Assembly: GCF_003952365.1 (NCBI RefSeq)
Contig: NZ_CP034443.1
Span: 1,915,001 to 1,979,000, forward strand
DNA: 64,000 bases
Reading direction: 5' to 3'
DNA from: Mesorhizobium sp. M9A.F.Ca.ET.002.03.1.2
Lineage (GTDB): Bacteria > Pseudomonadota > Alphaproteobacteria > Rhizobiales > Rhizobiaceae
The translations under genes were made by a program, and so were the position numbers. Below, one piece after another: positions 27,295-36,400 of the stretch. The notes under the pieces were generated by a model. That model was not told the DNA's origin, did not search any database, and saw only the letters and a list, made by a program, of their open reading frames with translations. Numbering within the stretch: position 1 is the stretch's first letter; each line of letters starts with the position of its first letter.

Positions 27295-28317
27295 TCAGCG
27301 CGGTACCACCAGTACCTTGACTTCACCTGGAGCAGGCGGATTGGCGATTACCGCAGGCGCCTCTTCAAGAGTAACCTGCCGTGAGATGAGCTTGTCGATC
27401 TCGATCGCGCCCGAGGCGATGAGATCGGCGGCCCGGCGATGCATAAACGGATTGAGGAAAGAGCCCAGAACCTTCAATTCCCGGAACAACAGATCGAAAG
27501 GTTCGAATTCTGCCTTCATGCCTTGAGGTGTCACGCCGACGACGACGATCGTGCCGCCGGCCTTGGCGAGCCGCATCGATTGCTCGACCGTTTCTCTTAC
27601 GCCAGCACATTCGAACACCACATCGACACCGCCCGGCAACAGACCCGACGGACCGACAATCGCGTCGATGATATCGTAAGCGCTGGGGTTGACCGTCATC
27701 GTCGCGCCCAATTCTTCGGCGAGGGCACGCCGCGAGGCCTGGCGCGTCGACAGGATAATTGTGGTCGCGCCGGCAAGCCTTGCCAGTTGCACGGTGAGCA
27801 GGCCGATCACGCCGCCGCCAAGCACGGCGACCGAGGAGCCGGGCCTGATCTGCGCCAGATCCAAGCCATGCAGGCAGCAGCCAAGCGGCTCGCAGAACGC
27901 GCCATGCGTCGGCTTCAGGTCTTTCGGAAGGAGGAAGGCCTGCTTCTGAGGCAGCACGACATACTCGGCGAAGCCGCCGTCGCGGCGGATGCCGATGGCA
28001 ATCAGATTGTGGCAGAGATTGACCCGGCCGGCATGGCAGTGCGGGCAGCGCCCGCAGGCAATGTTGGGATCGCCGGTGACGCGATCGCCGACGGAAAAGC
28101 CGGACACAGCGGTTCCTATCGCCTCGACGATCCCGGAGAACTCATGCCCAAGCGTCACCGGTGGCGTGCAGGGAAATTCGCCATGGAAAAGATGCCGGTC
28201 GGTGCCGCAGACGCCGCATGCCTCGATCCGCACCAGGAGATCGTCCGGCCCGGCGGACGGTTTGCCGACCTCTCGCAGGGCGATGCTGCCCACGCCCTCC
28301 AGCCGCACCGCTCTCAT
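27295..28317 (-). CDS. Zinc-dependent medium-chain alcohol/polyol dehydrogenase
   Basis: This 340-aa sorbitol/threonine-dehydrogenase-like MDR enzyme has the catalytic zinc ligands CGVCGTD and GHEFSG, a structural zinc site CGRCPHCHAGRVNLC, and the NAD-binding motif LGGGVIG. The start ATG 28317 lies 19 bp after the stop of the TRAP large permease, so it ends a dctQ-dctM-adh operon. It probably oxidises an imported hydroxylated compound or its reduced product. The substrate is unknown. Confidence 0.92.
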   Translation of the reverse strand: MRAVRLEGVGSIALREVGKPSAGPDDLLVRIEACGVCGTDRHLFHGEFPCTPPVTLGHEFSGIVEAIGTAVSGFSVGDRVTGDPNIACGRCPHCHAGRVNLCHNLIAIGIRRDGGFAEYVVLPQKQAFLLPKDLKPTHGAFCEPLGCCLHGLDLAQIRPGSSVAVLGGGVIGLLTVQLARLAGATTIILSTRQASRRALAEELGATMTVNPSAYDIIDAIVGPSGLLPGGVDVVFECAGVRETVEQSMRLAKAGGTIVVVGVTPQGMKAEFEPFDLLFRELKVLGSFLNPFMHRRAADLIASGAIEIDKLISRQVTLEEAPAVIANPPAPGEVKVLVVPR

Positions 28318-28336
28318 GACTGTTGAGCCTCCGGCA

Positions 28337-30115
28337 TCAATTGAAGCTCGGCGGTTGGGATAGATCGGTCGCTGGGGCTGCCGGCTTGGCAGGCGGCGTT
28401 TCGCCGAAATTCGGCGGCTGCGACAGGTCCTGGGCCCCGGGCGCCGCAGGCGCGGTGCCGTCGGCTGGTGGTGCGCCGAGCGGTGGCAGGCCGAAACCGG
28501 GCGCTTCCGGCACCTGGTAATCGATCGTGCCCGGGTCGACCGCCGTGCCCTTGTAGTGCATCACCATCTGCGGGAAGGCGATGGTCAACCCGATCATGAT
28601 CACCTGGATGCAGACGAAGGGAACCGCGCCCCAATAGATCTGGCCGGTGGTCACCGGTGCGATCTGCTTGCCGGTGAGGCGATCCAGATAGGGCACCCGG
28701 GCGGCGACCGAGCGCAGGTAGAACAGCGCGAAGCCAAAGGGTGGATGCATGAAGCTGGTCTGCATGTTGACGCCGAGCAGCACGCCGAACCAGATCAGGT
28801 CGATGCCGAGCTTGTCGGCGGCCGGCGCCAAAAGCGGCACAATGATGAAAGCGAGCTCGAAGAAGTCGAGGAAAAAGGCGAGCAAGAAGACGAGGATATT
28901 CACGCCGATCAGGAAGCCGACTTCACCGCCCGGCAGCGATGTCAGGAGATGTTCGACCCAGATATGGCCGTTGACGCCGTAGAAGGTGAGTGAAAACACC
29001 CGCGCGCCGATCAGGATGAACAGCACGAAGGACGACAGCCGCGTCGTCGACGCCAGTGCCTGCTTGATTACGTCCAGTGACAGCCGCCCCTTCATCGCAG
29101 CCATGATCAGCGCGCCGACAGCGCCCATGGCGCCGCCCTCGGTCGGTGTCGCGATGCCGAGGAAGATGGTGCCCAGCACCAGGAAGATCAGTGCCAGCGG
29201 CGGGATCAGTACGATGATCACCTGTTGCGCCAGCCGCGACATCATGTTGATGTTTAGGCGCTGATCGGCGATCGCCAGGACGTAGATGAAGATCACGCCG
29301 ATGGTGGCGCCGAGGATGTCGGCGTTTTGGCCCTGCGTGGGCGCAAGATAGCGATACGCCGCGTAGGAAATCACCACTGCCGCCAGCACCGCGACCAGCA
29401 GCGACAGGATGCCGTGGCCGAGCGTGCGGGCCTCCAGCGGCAGGGCCGGCATCGACTTCGGCCGGACGATCGACATGATCACGATATACATCGTGTAAAG
29501 GCTGGTCAGAATCAGCCCCGGGATCAGCGCGCCCGCATACATGTCGCCAACCGAGCGGCCGAGCTGGTCGGCTAGAACGATCAGCACCAGCGAGGGCGGA
29601 ATGATCTGGGCGAGCGTGCCCGATGCGGCAATGACGCCGGACGCCACACGGCGGTCATAGCCGTAGCGCAGCATGATCGGCAGCGAGATCAGGCCCATCG
29701 CGATGACGGAGGCAGCCACCACACCGGTGGTTGCGGCAAGCAGCGCGCCGACGAAGATCACGGCATAGGCGAGGCCGCCGCGGATCGGCCCGAACAACTG
29801 ACCGATCGTGTCGAGAAGGTCCTCGGCCATGCCCGATCGTTCGAGCACGATGCCCATGAAGGTGAAGAACGGGATGGCCAGCAGTGTGTCGTTGGACATC
29901 ACCCGGCTGCCGTAGAAATTGTCCGGCAGTGCGTGCAGCAGCGGCCAGGCAAGATTGATCGAGCCGCCCGAATAGGGCGACAGGAGGACGCCGATGAAGA
30001 AGAACAGCAGGCCGTTGGCGGCGAGCGAAAAGGCGACCGGATAGCCGATCAGCAGGAAGAGGACCAGCGAGGCGAACATGATCGGCGCCATGTTCTGGGC
30101 GATGAACTCCATCAC
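28337..30115 (-). CDS. TRAP transporter large permease (DctM/TakM type) with C-terminal tail
   Basis: This 592-aa inner-membrane permease has about 13 hydrophobic segments. It has the large-permease patterns ATTGVVAASVIAMGLISLPIML and TPTEGGAMGAVGALI. It is longer than a typical DctM of about 430 aa: it has an additional mid-protein membrane segment, as in TakM-type relatives, and a proline/alanine-rich tail of about 60 residues that contains DLSQPPNF and DLSQPPSF, a short duplication. It overlaps the small permease by 4 bp and is followed by the dehydrogenase. Confidence 0.92.
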   Translation of the reverse strand: MMEFIAQNMAPIMFASLVLFLLIGYPVAFSLAANGLLFFFIGVLLSPYSGGSINLAWPLLHALPDNFYGSRVMSNDTLLAIPFFTFMGIVLERSGMAEDLLDTIGQLFGPIRGGLAYAVIFVGALLAATTGVVAASVIAMGLISLPIMLRYGYDRRVASGVIAASGTLAQIIPPSLVLIVLADQLGRSVGDMYAGALIPGLILTSLYTMYIVIMSIVRPKSMPALPLEARTLGHGILSLLVAVLAAVVISYAAYRYLAPTQGQNADILGATIGVIFIYVLAIADQRLNINMMSRLAQQVIIVLIPPLALIFLVLGTIFLGIATPTEGGAMGAVGALIMAAMKGRLSLDVIKQALASTTRLSSFVLFILIGARVFSLTFYGVNGHIWVEHLLTSLPGGEVGFLIGVNILVFLLAFFLDFFELAFIIVPLLAPAADKLGIDLIWFGVLLGVNMQTSFMHPPFGFALFYLRSVAARVPYLDRLTGKQIAPVTTGQIYWGAVPFVCIQVIMIGLTIAFPQMVMHYKGTAVDPGTIDYQVPEAPGFGLPPLGAPPADGTAPAAPGAQDLSQPPNFGETPPAKPAAPATDLSQPPSFN

Positions 30116-30696
30116 GAGCGCACCTCTTCGGCGAGCGCCTTGGCTTCGAGTTCGGCCTGCTCATGTACCGATATGAACGGGGTGGGATCGTCCATGTCGC
30201 CGCGCATGATGGCTATCTTCTTGATGATCTCCGAGATGCCTTGAAGCGCCAGCAGGAAAAAGCCGGCCAGCAGGATCGCCTTTGCCGGCCAGATGATCAG
30301 CCCGCCGGAATTGTTCGACATTTCGCCGCTGCGAAACGACAGCGACACATAGGGAACGAAATAGATCACCATCAGCGTCACGAACGGCATCAGGAAGAAG
30401 ACATGGCCGAACAGGTCGATCCAGTGCTGCACGCGGCGCGAAAACATCCCGTAGACGATGTCGATGCGGATATGGTCGTTCTGCTTCAGCGTGTAGGCGG
30501 CGGCCAGCATGAAGGCGGCGCCGAACAGATACCACTGCAGCTCCAGCCAGGCGTTCGACGACATGTCGAACGTCTTGCGGATGACCGCATTGGCGGCGCT
30601 GACCAGGATTGCCAGCAGGATCAGCCACGATACCCATCTGCCGATGAATTCGCTCACACGATCGATGGTTCTGGATAGAGCGAGAAGCCCTGCCAT
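30112..30696 (-). CDS. TRAP transporter small permease (DctQ type)
   Basis: This 194-aa protein has four membrane segments and WLELQWYLFGAAFMLAAAYTLKQNDHIRIDI, typical of the DctQ family. It is the first gene of the dctQ-dctM-dehydrogenase operon on the minus strand. Its promoter would lie in the 360-bp repeat-rich gap upstream. The matching binding protein is at 26119-27228 on the other strand. Confidence 0.92.
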   Translation of the reverse strand: MAGLLALSRTIDRVSEFIGRWVSWLILLAILVSAANAVIRKTFDMSSNAWLELQWYLFGAAFMLAAAYTLKQNDHIRIDIVYGMFSRRVQHWIDLFGHVFFLMPFVTLMVIYFVPYVSLSFRSGEMSNNSGGLIIWPAKAILLAGFFLLALQGISEIIKKIAIMRGDMDDPTPFISVHEQAELEAKALAEEVRS

Positions 30697-30710
30697 GCAT
30701 TCCTCCCTTT

Positions 30711-30758
30711 ACGCATCGGCCCGAAAATCGGTGTCGATTTTCGGAAAGCACGATGCGT
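30711..30758. repeat. RIME-like palindrome upstream of dctQ
   Basis: Outer arms CGCATCG and CGATGCG enclose CCGAAAATCG and CGATTTTCGG, which form a perfect 10-bp inner stem. It sits 15 bp upstream of the dctQ start. The same inner stem recurs at 30926-30949. Confidence 0.85.
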
Positions 30759-30915
30759 GACTCAAAATACCAGAGGCGCGCCGATTCCTGCTTGTTATCC
30801 GTCGCCTCGCTGTGGCCCAACGGTATGCCGTGCGTGGTCCGGCGGGTCAACACAGTGCAGACCGAGTAGAACAATCTTGTGAGGTGAGGAAGAGGCGAAA
30901 CGGCCGCCTGACGCA

Positions 30916-31024
30916 GCGCATGACCCCGAAAATCGGAATCGATTTTCGGAAAGGATCATGCGCAAAATCAAGGCGCTGCAGCGTCCTTTGCGCGTCCGAG
31001 AGGACGCGCGGCGCTGTCGACGTC
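30916..31024. repeat. Composite RIME-like mosaic element
   Basis: The first palindrome has arms GCGCATGA/TCATGCGC and the inner stem CCGAAAATCG/CGATTTTCGG. It is followed at once by a second module: CGCTGCAGCG and GCGCGTCC/GGACGCGC (30990-31009). Together with the copy at 30711 it fills most of the gap between the dctQ and LivH-like genes. I see no gene in the rest of the gap. Confidence 0.8.
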
Positions 31025-31057
31025 ATGCAACCAAAGTCTACCCAAGTCTTATGCGGC

Positions 31058-31963
31058 TCAGGCGATCTTGCCCTGGTCGCGGCCGGCGCCGATCAGCACC
31101 AAGGTGGCGACGAGGAACAGATACATCCAGGCGTCGCGCCATTCGACCGGGAAATAGCCGGCCCACAGCGATTCGGCCATGCCGAAGACGGCGGCGCCAA
31201 GTGCGGCCCGCAACGGCGAGAGATAGCCGCCCACCGCCGTCACGAACAGGATTTTCAGCCCATAGACCAGGCCGGAGCCGAAGCTGATATTGCCATAGTA
31301 AAGGCCGGCAAGCACACCGGCCAGCGCCGCGCAAAGGCCTCCTGCGACCACCGTGTGCCGAAACATAGCGCGCACGTCGACGCCGCACATGGCCGCGGCT
31401 TTGGGGTCGTCGGACACGGCGCGCCAGCGCCGGCCGAAGCTCGAGCGGGCGAGCGCCCAGGCGGCGAGCGCGATGGTTGCCGCGACGACCGCGCTGTCGA
31501 GCAACTGGATGAGCGTCAGCGTCACCTTGAAACGGGCGTCCCGCGCGAAGACGACGGGCTCGGCCAGCATCGGCGGCAGCCACAGGTCGTGGGTGTCGGC
31601 GGCGATGCGGCTCGCCTCCGACAGCAGCAGCAATATGCCCAGCGTCGTCACCACGATCGCGTTGGGCGTACGGTCGGCCAGCGGCTCGAAGATGTTGCGC
31701 GACAGGACATGGCAGATCAGCGCCGCATACAGGAATGCCGCGACAATGCCGAGCGCGACGGCCGCGAACAGGGTCAGCCACAGGGCCTGATAGCCGAAGG
31801 CCGCGGTGAGGATCATCGTCTGTCCGCAAAAGGCGAACAGCGCGCCATAGGCGAGGTTCGTCCGGTGCAGGATGCCGTTGGTCAGCACATAGCCGAAGGC
31901 GAGCAGCGCATAGAGCGCGCCGGAATGCAGCCCGTTAAGGACCTGTTGGAAGAAATAGAGCAT
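31058..31963 (-). CDS. LivH-like branched-chain amino acid type ABC permease, orphan
   Basis: This 301-aa inner-membrane permease of the LivH/LivM fold starts MLYFFQQVLNGLHSGALYALLAFGYVL. It has about eight hydrophobic segments and the RAVSDDPKAAAMCGVDV loop that contacts the ATPase. ATG 31963 has GGGAG seven bases upstream. A complete transporter needs a second permease, one or two ATPases and a binding protein, and none is adjacent. It is divergent from a CGNR-type regulator. It is either an orphan remnant or a permease that shares components encoded elsewhere. Confidence 0.88.
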   Translation of the reverse strand: MLYFFQQVLNGLHSGALYALLAFGYVLTNGILHRTNLAYGALFAFCGQTMILTAAFGYQALWLTLFAAVALGIVAAFLYAALICHVLSRNIFEPLADRTPNAIVVTTLGILLLLSEASRIAADTHDLWLPPMLAEPVVFARDARFKVTLTLIQLLDSAVVAATIALAAWALARSSFGRRWRAVSDDPKAAAMCGVDVRAMFRHTVVAGGLCAALAGVLAGLYYGNISFGSGLVYGLKILFVTAVGGYLSPLRAALGAAVFGMAESLWAGYFPVEWRDAWMYLFLVATLVLIGAGRDQGKIA

Positions 31964-32022
31964 GCGAAGCTCCCTGGATCGCGGAAAACCGCGTCCACGC
32001 ACAGCAGATTGGCATCGGGCAA

Positions 32023-32054
32023 TCTAACTTGTCAAATGCGATTAATCGGTTAGA
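32023..32054. promoter_or_regulatory. Operator-like palindromes in the LivH/CGNR divergent gap
   Basis: CGATTAATCG at 32039-32048 is a perfect 10-bp palindrome. Around it lie TCTAAC (32023-32028) and GTTAGA (32049-32054), a second inverted repeat. Both lie just before the start of the CGNR regulator and about 60 bp from the LivH-like start. Confidence 0.5.
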
Positions 32055-32055
32055 A

Positions 32056-32676
32056 ATGCTGCTCATGACCGTTTCCTGGACCCCGCACCGCTTCACCGGC
32101 GGCCTTCTTGCACTCGATACGGCGAACACCGTCGTGCTGCGTGGTGATCCCCGGAAAACCTTCGACCGTTTCGACAACCCGGCGGAGATCGTCCATTTCG
32201 CCGACGCGGCAAGCGAATTCCGCGCAGCCGAGCTTGGCGGCAGGCGGCTCGAAGCGCCGTTGCCGGATGAAATCGCGCCGGTCGTGCTGGCGATCCGTGA
32301 GACCACCGACAGGCTGTTTCGCGGCGCGGTGACGAAAGGCGCGGTCGCTACAGGCGATCTGCCCCCGTTTCTGAAAGCCTGCGCCGAGGGTCTCGCGCAC
32401 AGCCACACCGAGATCGGTGCGTCGGGACGGCCGTTCGGCGATCCGGCGACGCCCATCGCCTTCGAGGCGGCACTGGCGGTTTCCGCACTGTCTCTGCTGC
32501 AGGGCGACGCGATCGCAAGGCTGAGGATCTGCCCCAACTGCACTTGGCTGTTCCTCGACAGAAGCCGCAATTCCAGCCGCCTTTGGTGCGACATGGCGGT
32601 GTGCGGAAACCGCCGGAAGGCAAGCCGCCATTATCGCCGCCGTCGAGCGGCCGCCAGAGGAACCACCAATGTCTAG
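32056..32676 (+). CDS. CGNR zinc-finger regulator (ABATE domain)
   Basis: This 206-aa putative transcription factor has an N-terminal ABATE domain (FTGGLLALDTANTV) and a C-terminal zinc finger with ICPNCTWLFLDRSRNSSRLWCDMAVCGNRRKA, where four cysteines and the CGNR signature are intact. The start is ATG 32056 or 32065; an upstream TTG at 32029 would run through the palindromes. It is divergent from the orphan permease and probably regulates it. The ligand is unknown. Confidence 0.88.
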   Translation: MLLMTVSWTPHRFTGGLLALDTANTVVLRGDPRKTFDRFDNPAEIVHFADAASEFRAAELGGRRLEAPLPDEIAPVVLAIRETTDRLFRGAVTKGAVATGDLPPFLKACAEGLAHSHTEIGASGRPFGDPATPIAFEAALAVSALSLLQGDAIARLRICPNCTWLFLDRSRNSSRLWCDMAVCGNRRKASRHYRRRRAAARGTTNV

Positions 32677-33202
32677 GAACCCCTTACGCTTGATCATTGT
32701 TGCGCTCGTGGCAGCGACAACGCTTGGCGCCTGCCGCGATACCGGCACGGACGGCGAAGGCGGATTGTTCGAGATTTCCGGCAAACTGTTCGTCTTCAAC
32801 TACCGGCTCGCAAGGGCGACCTATGTTGTCACGCTGAGACCGCTGCGGCCGATGCAGGAAGGACAGATCGCGGTCGCCAGCTTCCAGAATCCGGCGGGCG
32901 GCGAGCCGCTGGTCGTCGAACAGAAAGTCTGGCCGAAGCTCGGCAAGGTATCACTGGAGAGCCCGGCACTTTTCTGCATCGTCAAGGACAAGCCCTATGC
33001 GATTGCGATCAGCATCAAGGATGCCGAGGGTGCGGTCCTCCAGACGATCGACACCACGCTGATGTCGACGCAGGACCAATCGGTCCTGCCCGACCGGCCG
33101 CTGGTCATCGACCAGCTTTATACGCCCAATCCCGACCTTGTCGGTCATCCGGACGGCAAACTGCCGGACGAGCCCAGGCCCGACTGTTCGAAGGCTACCT
33201 GA
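32669..33202 (+). CDS. Putative lipoprotein of unknown function
   Basis: This 177-aa protein has a signal peptide ending in a lipobox (TLGAC, Cys at residue 22), so it is probably anchored in a membrane facing the periplasm. The rest is beta-rich with VVTLRPLRPMQEGQIAVASF and a proline-rich end. ATG 32669 overlaps the CGNR stop by 8 bp, so they are co-transcribed. I do not recognise the family. Confidence 0.8.
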   Translation: MSRNPLRLIIVALVAATTLGACRDTGTDGEGGLFEISGKLFVFNYRLARATYVVTLRPLRPMQEGQIAVASFQNPAGGEPLVVEQKVWPKLGKVSLESPALFCIVKDKPYAIAISIKDAEGAVLQTIDTTLMSTQDQSVLPDRPLVIDQLYTPNPDLVGHPDGKLPDEPRPDCSKAT

Positions 33203-33422
33203 CGCGCCATCGCCGGTATCGGCTGCGGCCTGAATTTTCGTGCGCTGATGGAGCAGCCGATGTGCGGTTTCTTACGCCATCGGGCGCGGAACGGATCGTT
33301 TATTGCGCTTCGCCTGGCGCCTTCGATTTTGTTTGACCTGCCCGGCAAGGGGAGAAACACTGCAGCTTCCGACTCCGACGTTGGCTGCGCGCGACGTGCG
33401 GCCTCCGCAGAGGAAATGCCTG

Positions 33423-36400
33423 ATGACGCTGCATGATGTCGCGCTCGACGACAAGTTCGACTTGGGAAAGGAGCGCATCTTCCTTTCCGGCGCGCAGGCG
33501 GTCATCCGCATGCTTTTGATGCAGCGCGAGCGCGACCGCCGGGCTGGCCTGAACACCGCCGGCTTCGTCTCCGGCTATCGCGGCTCGCCGCTCGGCGGCC
33601 TCGACATGCAGCTTTGGAAGGCCAGGAAGCAACTCGCCCAGTCGGACATCGTCTTCCAGCCCGGCCTCAACGAGGAACTCGCGGCCACCGCCTGCTGGGG
33701 GTCGCAGCAGGCCGAATTGCTGGGTGAAGGCACGCATGACGGCGTCTTTTCGGTCTGGTACGGCAAGGGGCCGGGCGTCGATCGCTCCGGCGACGTGTTT
33801 CGCCATGCCAATCTCGCCGGCTCGTCCAGACATGGCGGCGTGCTCGCCCTGATGGGCGACGACCACATGGCCGAATCCTCGACCAACGCGCACGCCACCG
33901 AATTCCTGTTCGTCGACACCATGATCCCGATCCTCAATCCGGCCGGGGTCCAGGAGATCATCGATTACGGGCTCTACGGCTTTGCCATGTCGCGTTTCGC
34001 CGGCACCTGGGCGGCGATCAAATGCGTCAAGGACAACATCGAATCGACGGCTTCGGTCGATGCCGCGCTCGAACGGCTTGATATCGTCGTCCCGGGCTTC
34101 GACATGCCGCCCGGCGGCCTCAACATCCGCAACGAGATCGACATGCTCGGTCAGGAGGAGCGACTGCATGAATATAAGCGCGCCGCCGCTTCAGCCTTTA
34201 TCCATGCCAACGGGCTGAACCGGATCGTCTATTCCGGTGGCAGCAGCCCGAAGCTTGGCATCGTCACCATCGGCAAGAGCTATCTCGACGTTCGCCAGGC
34301 GCTGGAAGACATCGGCGTCGACGAGGCTGCCGCCAACCGCATCGGCATCAGGCTGTTCAAGGTCGGCTGCCCGTGGCCGCTCGACCTGCGGCACATCGCC
34401 GACTTCGCGCGCGGCCTCGACACAATCGTCGTCGTCGAGGAGAAACGCTCGCTGATCGAGGTGCAGCTGCGCGAGAACCTTTACGGTACCGCCACGCAGC
34501 CGGTCATCGTCGGCAAGAAGGACGAGCGTGGCGACGGGCTGTTCCCGGCCAAGGGCGCGCTCGATCCCAACGACATCGCCATCGCGCTCGGCGAGAGAAT
34601 CTTGCGAACGATCGGTCCGTCGGATGAGATTGCCGCGCGGGTGGCGAAACTGCGCCAGTTCCAGGCGATGCTCGCCGACACGTCGGACATCGCTTCGCGC
34701 ACGCCTTTCTTCTGCTCCGGCTGCCCGCACAATTCCTCGACCAAGGTGCCGGACGGTTCGCTCGCCGCCGCCGGCATCGGCTGCCATTTCATGGCGCTGT
34801 GGATGGACCGCAACACTGTTGGCTTCACCGCCATGGGCGGCGAGGGCGCGCAATGGGTCGGCCAGGCGCCGTTCTCGAAGCGCGACCACATCTTCCAGAA
34901 TCTCGGCGACGGCACCTACAACCACTCCGGGGCACTGGCGATCCGTTTTGCGCTGTCGACCGACGCCAACATCACCTACAAGATCCTCTACAACGACGCC
35001 GTCGCAATGACCGGCGGCCAGCCGCATGAGGGCGGCCTGACCGTGGACATGATCGCCAGGCAGGTGCGAGCCGAGGGCGTCGAGCGTATCGCCATCGTCA
35101 CCGACGAGCCGCGCAAATATGCCGCCAAGGTCGAATTCCCCGTCGGCGCCACCATTCATCACCGCGACGACCTCGACCTCGTCCAACGCGAATTGCGCGC
35201 GGTCAAGGGTGTATCCGTGCTGCTCTACGACCAGACCTGCGCCGCCGAAAAGCGCCGCCGCCGCAAGCGCGGCACCTTCCCCGATCCCAACAAGCGCGTC
35301 TTTATCAACGAGCTGGTCTGCGAAGGTTGCGGCGATTGCGGGGTGCAGTCGAACTGTGTGTCGATCCAGCCGGTCGAGACCGAATTCGGCCGCAAGCGCA
35401 GGATCGACCAGTCGAGCTGCAACAAGGATTTCTCCTGCATCAACGGCTTCTGCCCGTCCTTCGTTACCGTGCATGGCGCCAAGATCAGGAAGGCCGAGGG
35501 TATTGCCGGCACGACCGATCCGCTCGACGGCGTCCCCGCGCCCGCTGAATTCCCGCTTGGCGAGCAAGGCTGGGCGGCGATCATCGACGGCGTCGGCGGC
35601 ACCGGCGTCGTCACCATCGGCGCGGTGCTCGGCATGGCCGCCCATCTCGAAGACAAGGGCTGCGGCATGATCGACATGGCCGGCCTTGCCCAGAAGGGCG
35701 GCTCGGTGTTCACCCATGTCCGCATCGCCCGCAGCCCGGACGATATCCATGCCATCCGCGTTTCGGCGGGGAAGGCCGATCTTGTGCTTGGCTGCGACCT
35801 CGTCGTGTCGGGCGCCCAAAAGGTGCTTGCTGCGGTGCGCGAAGGCCACACGATCTTCCTCGCCAACACCGCGGAGATCATGCCCGGCGAGTTTACCCGT
35901 TCGGCGGATTTCTCGCTGCCTGTCGAGCGGCTGAAAAAGGCGATCCGCACTGCCGCGGGCGACGACAAGGCGCATTTCTTCGACGCAACCCGCACCGCCG
36001 CAGCACTTTTCGGCAGTTCGCTCGGCGCCAACATGTTCATGCTCGGCTTCGCCTTCCAGCATGGCGGCTTGCCGCTTTCGGCCGAGGCGGTGGAAAAGGC
36101 GATCGAGCTCAACGGCCAGGCCGTGGCGATGAACGTCGCCGCGTTCCGCTGGGGCCGCCGCGCCGCTCACCAGCCGGATTTCGTGCGCGGCCTCGTCGCC
36201 CAGCCGGGCAAGGCTGCACAGACTGCCGCTGTCGCCGAAACGCTGGATGATATCATCGCCCGCCGCGTCGCTTTCCTCACCGCCTATCAGAACGCCGCCT
36301 ATGGCAAGCGCTATGCCGACAGGCTGGCCGCGCTGCGCAAGGCCGAAGCCAGGGCGGTGCCCGGTTCGACTGATGTGACCGAGGTCGCCGCGAGGAACTT

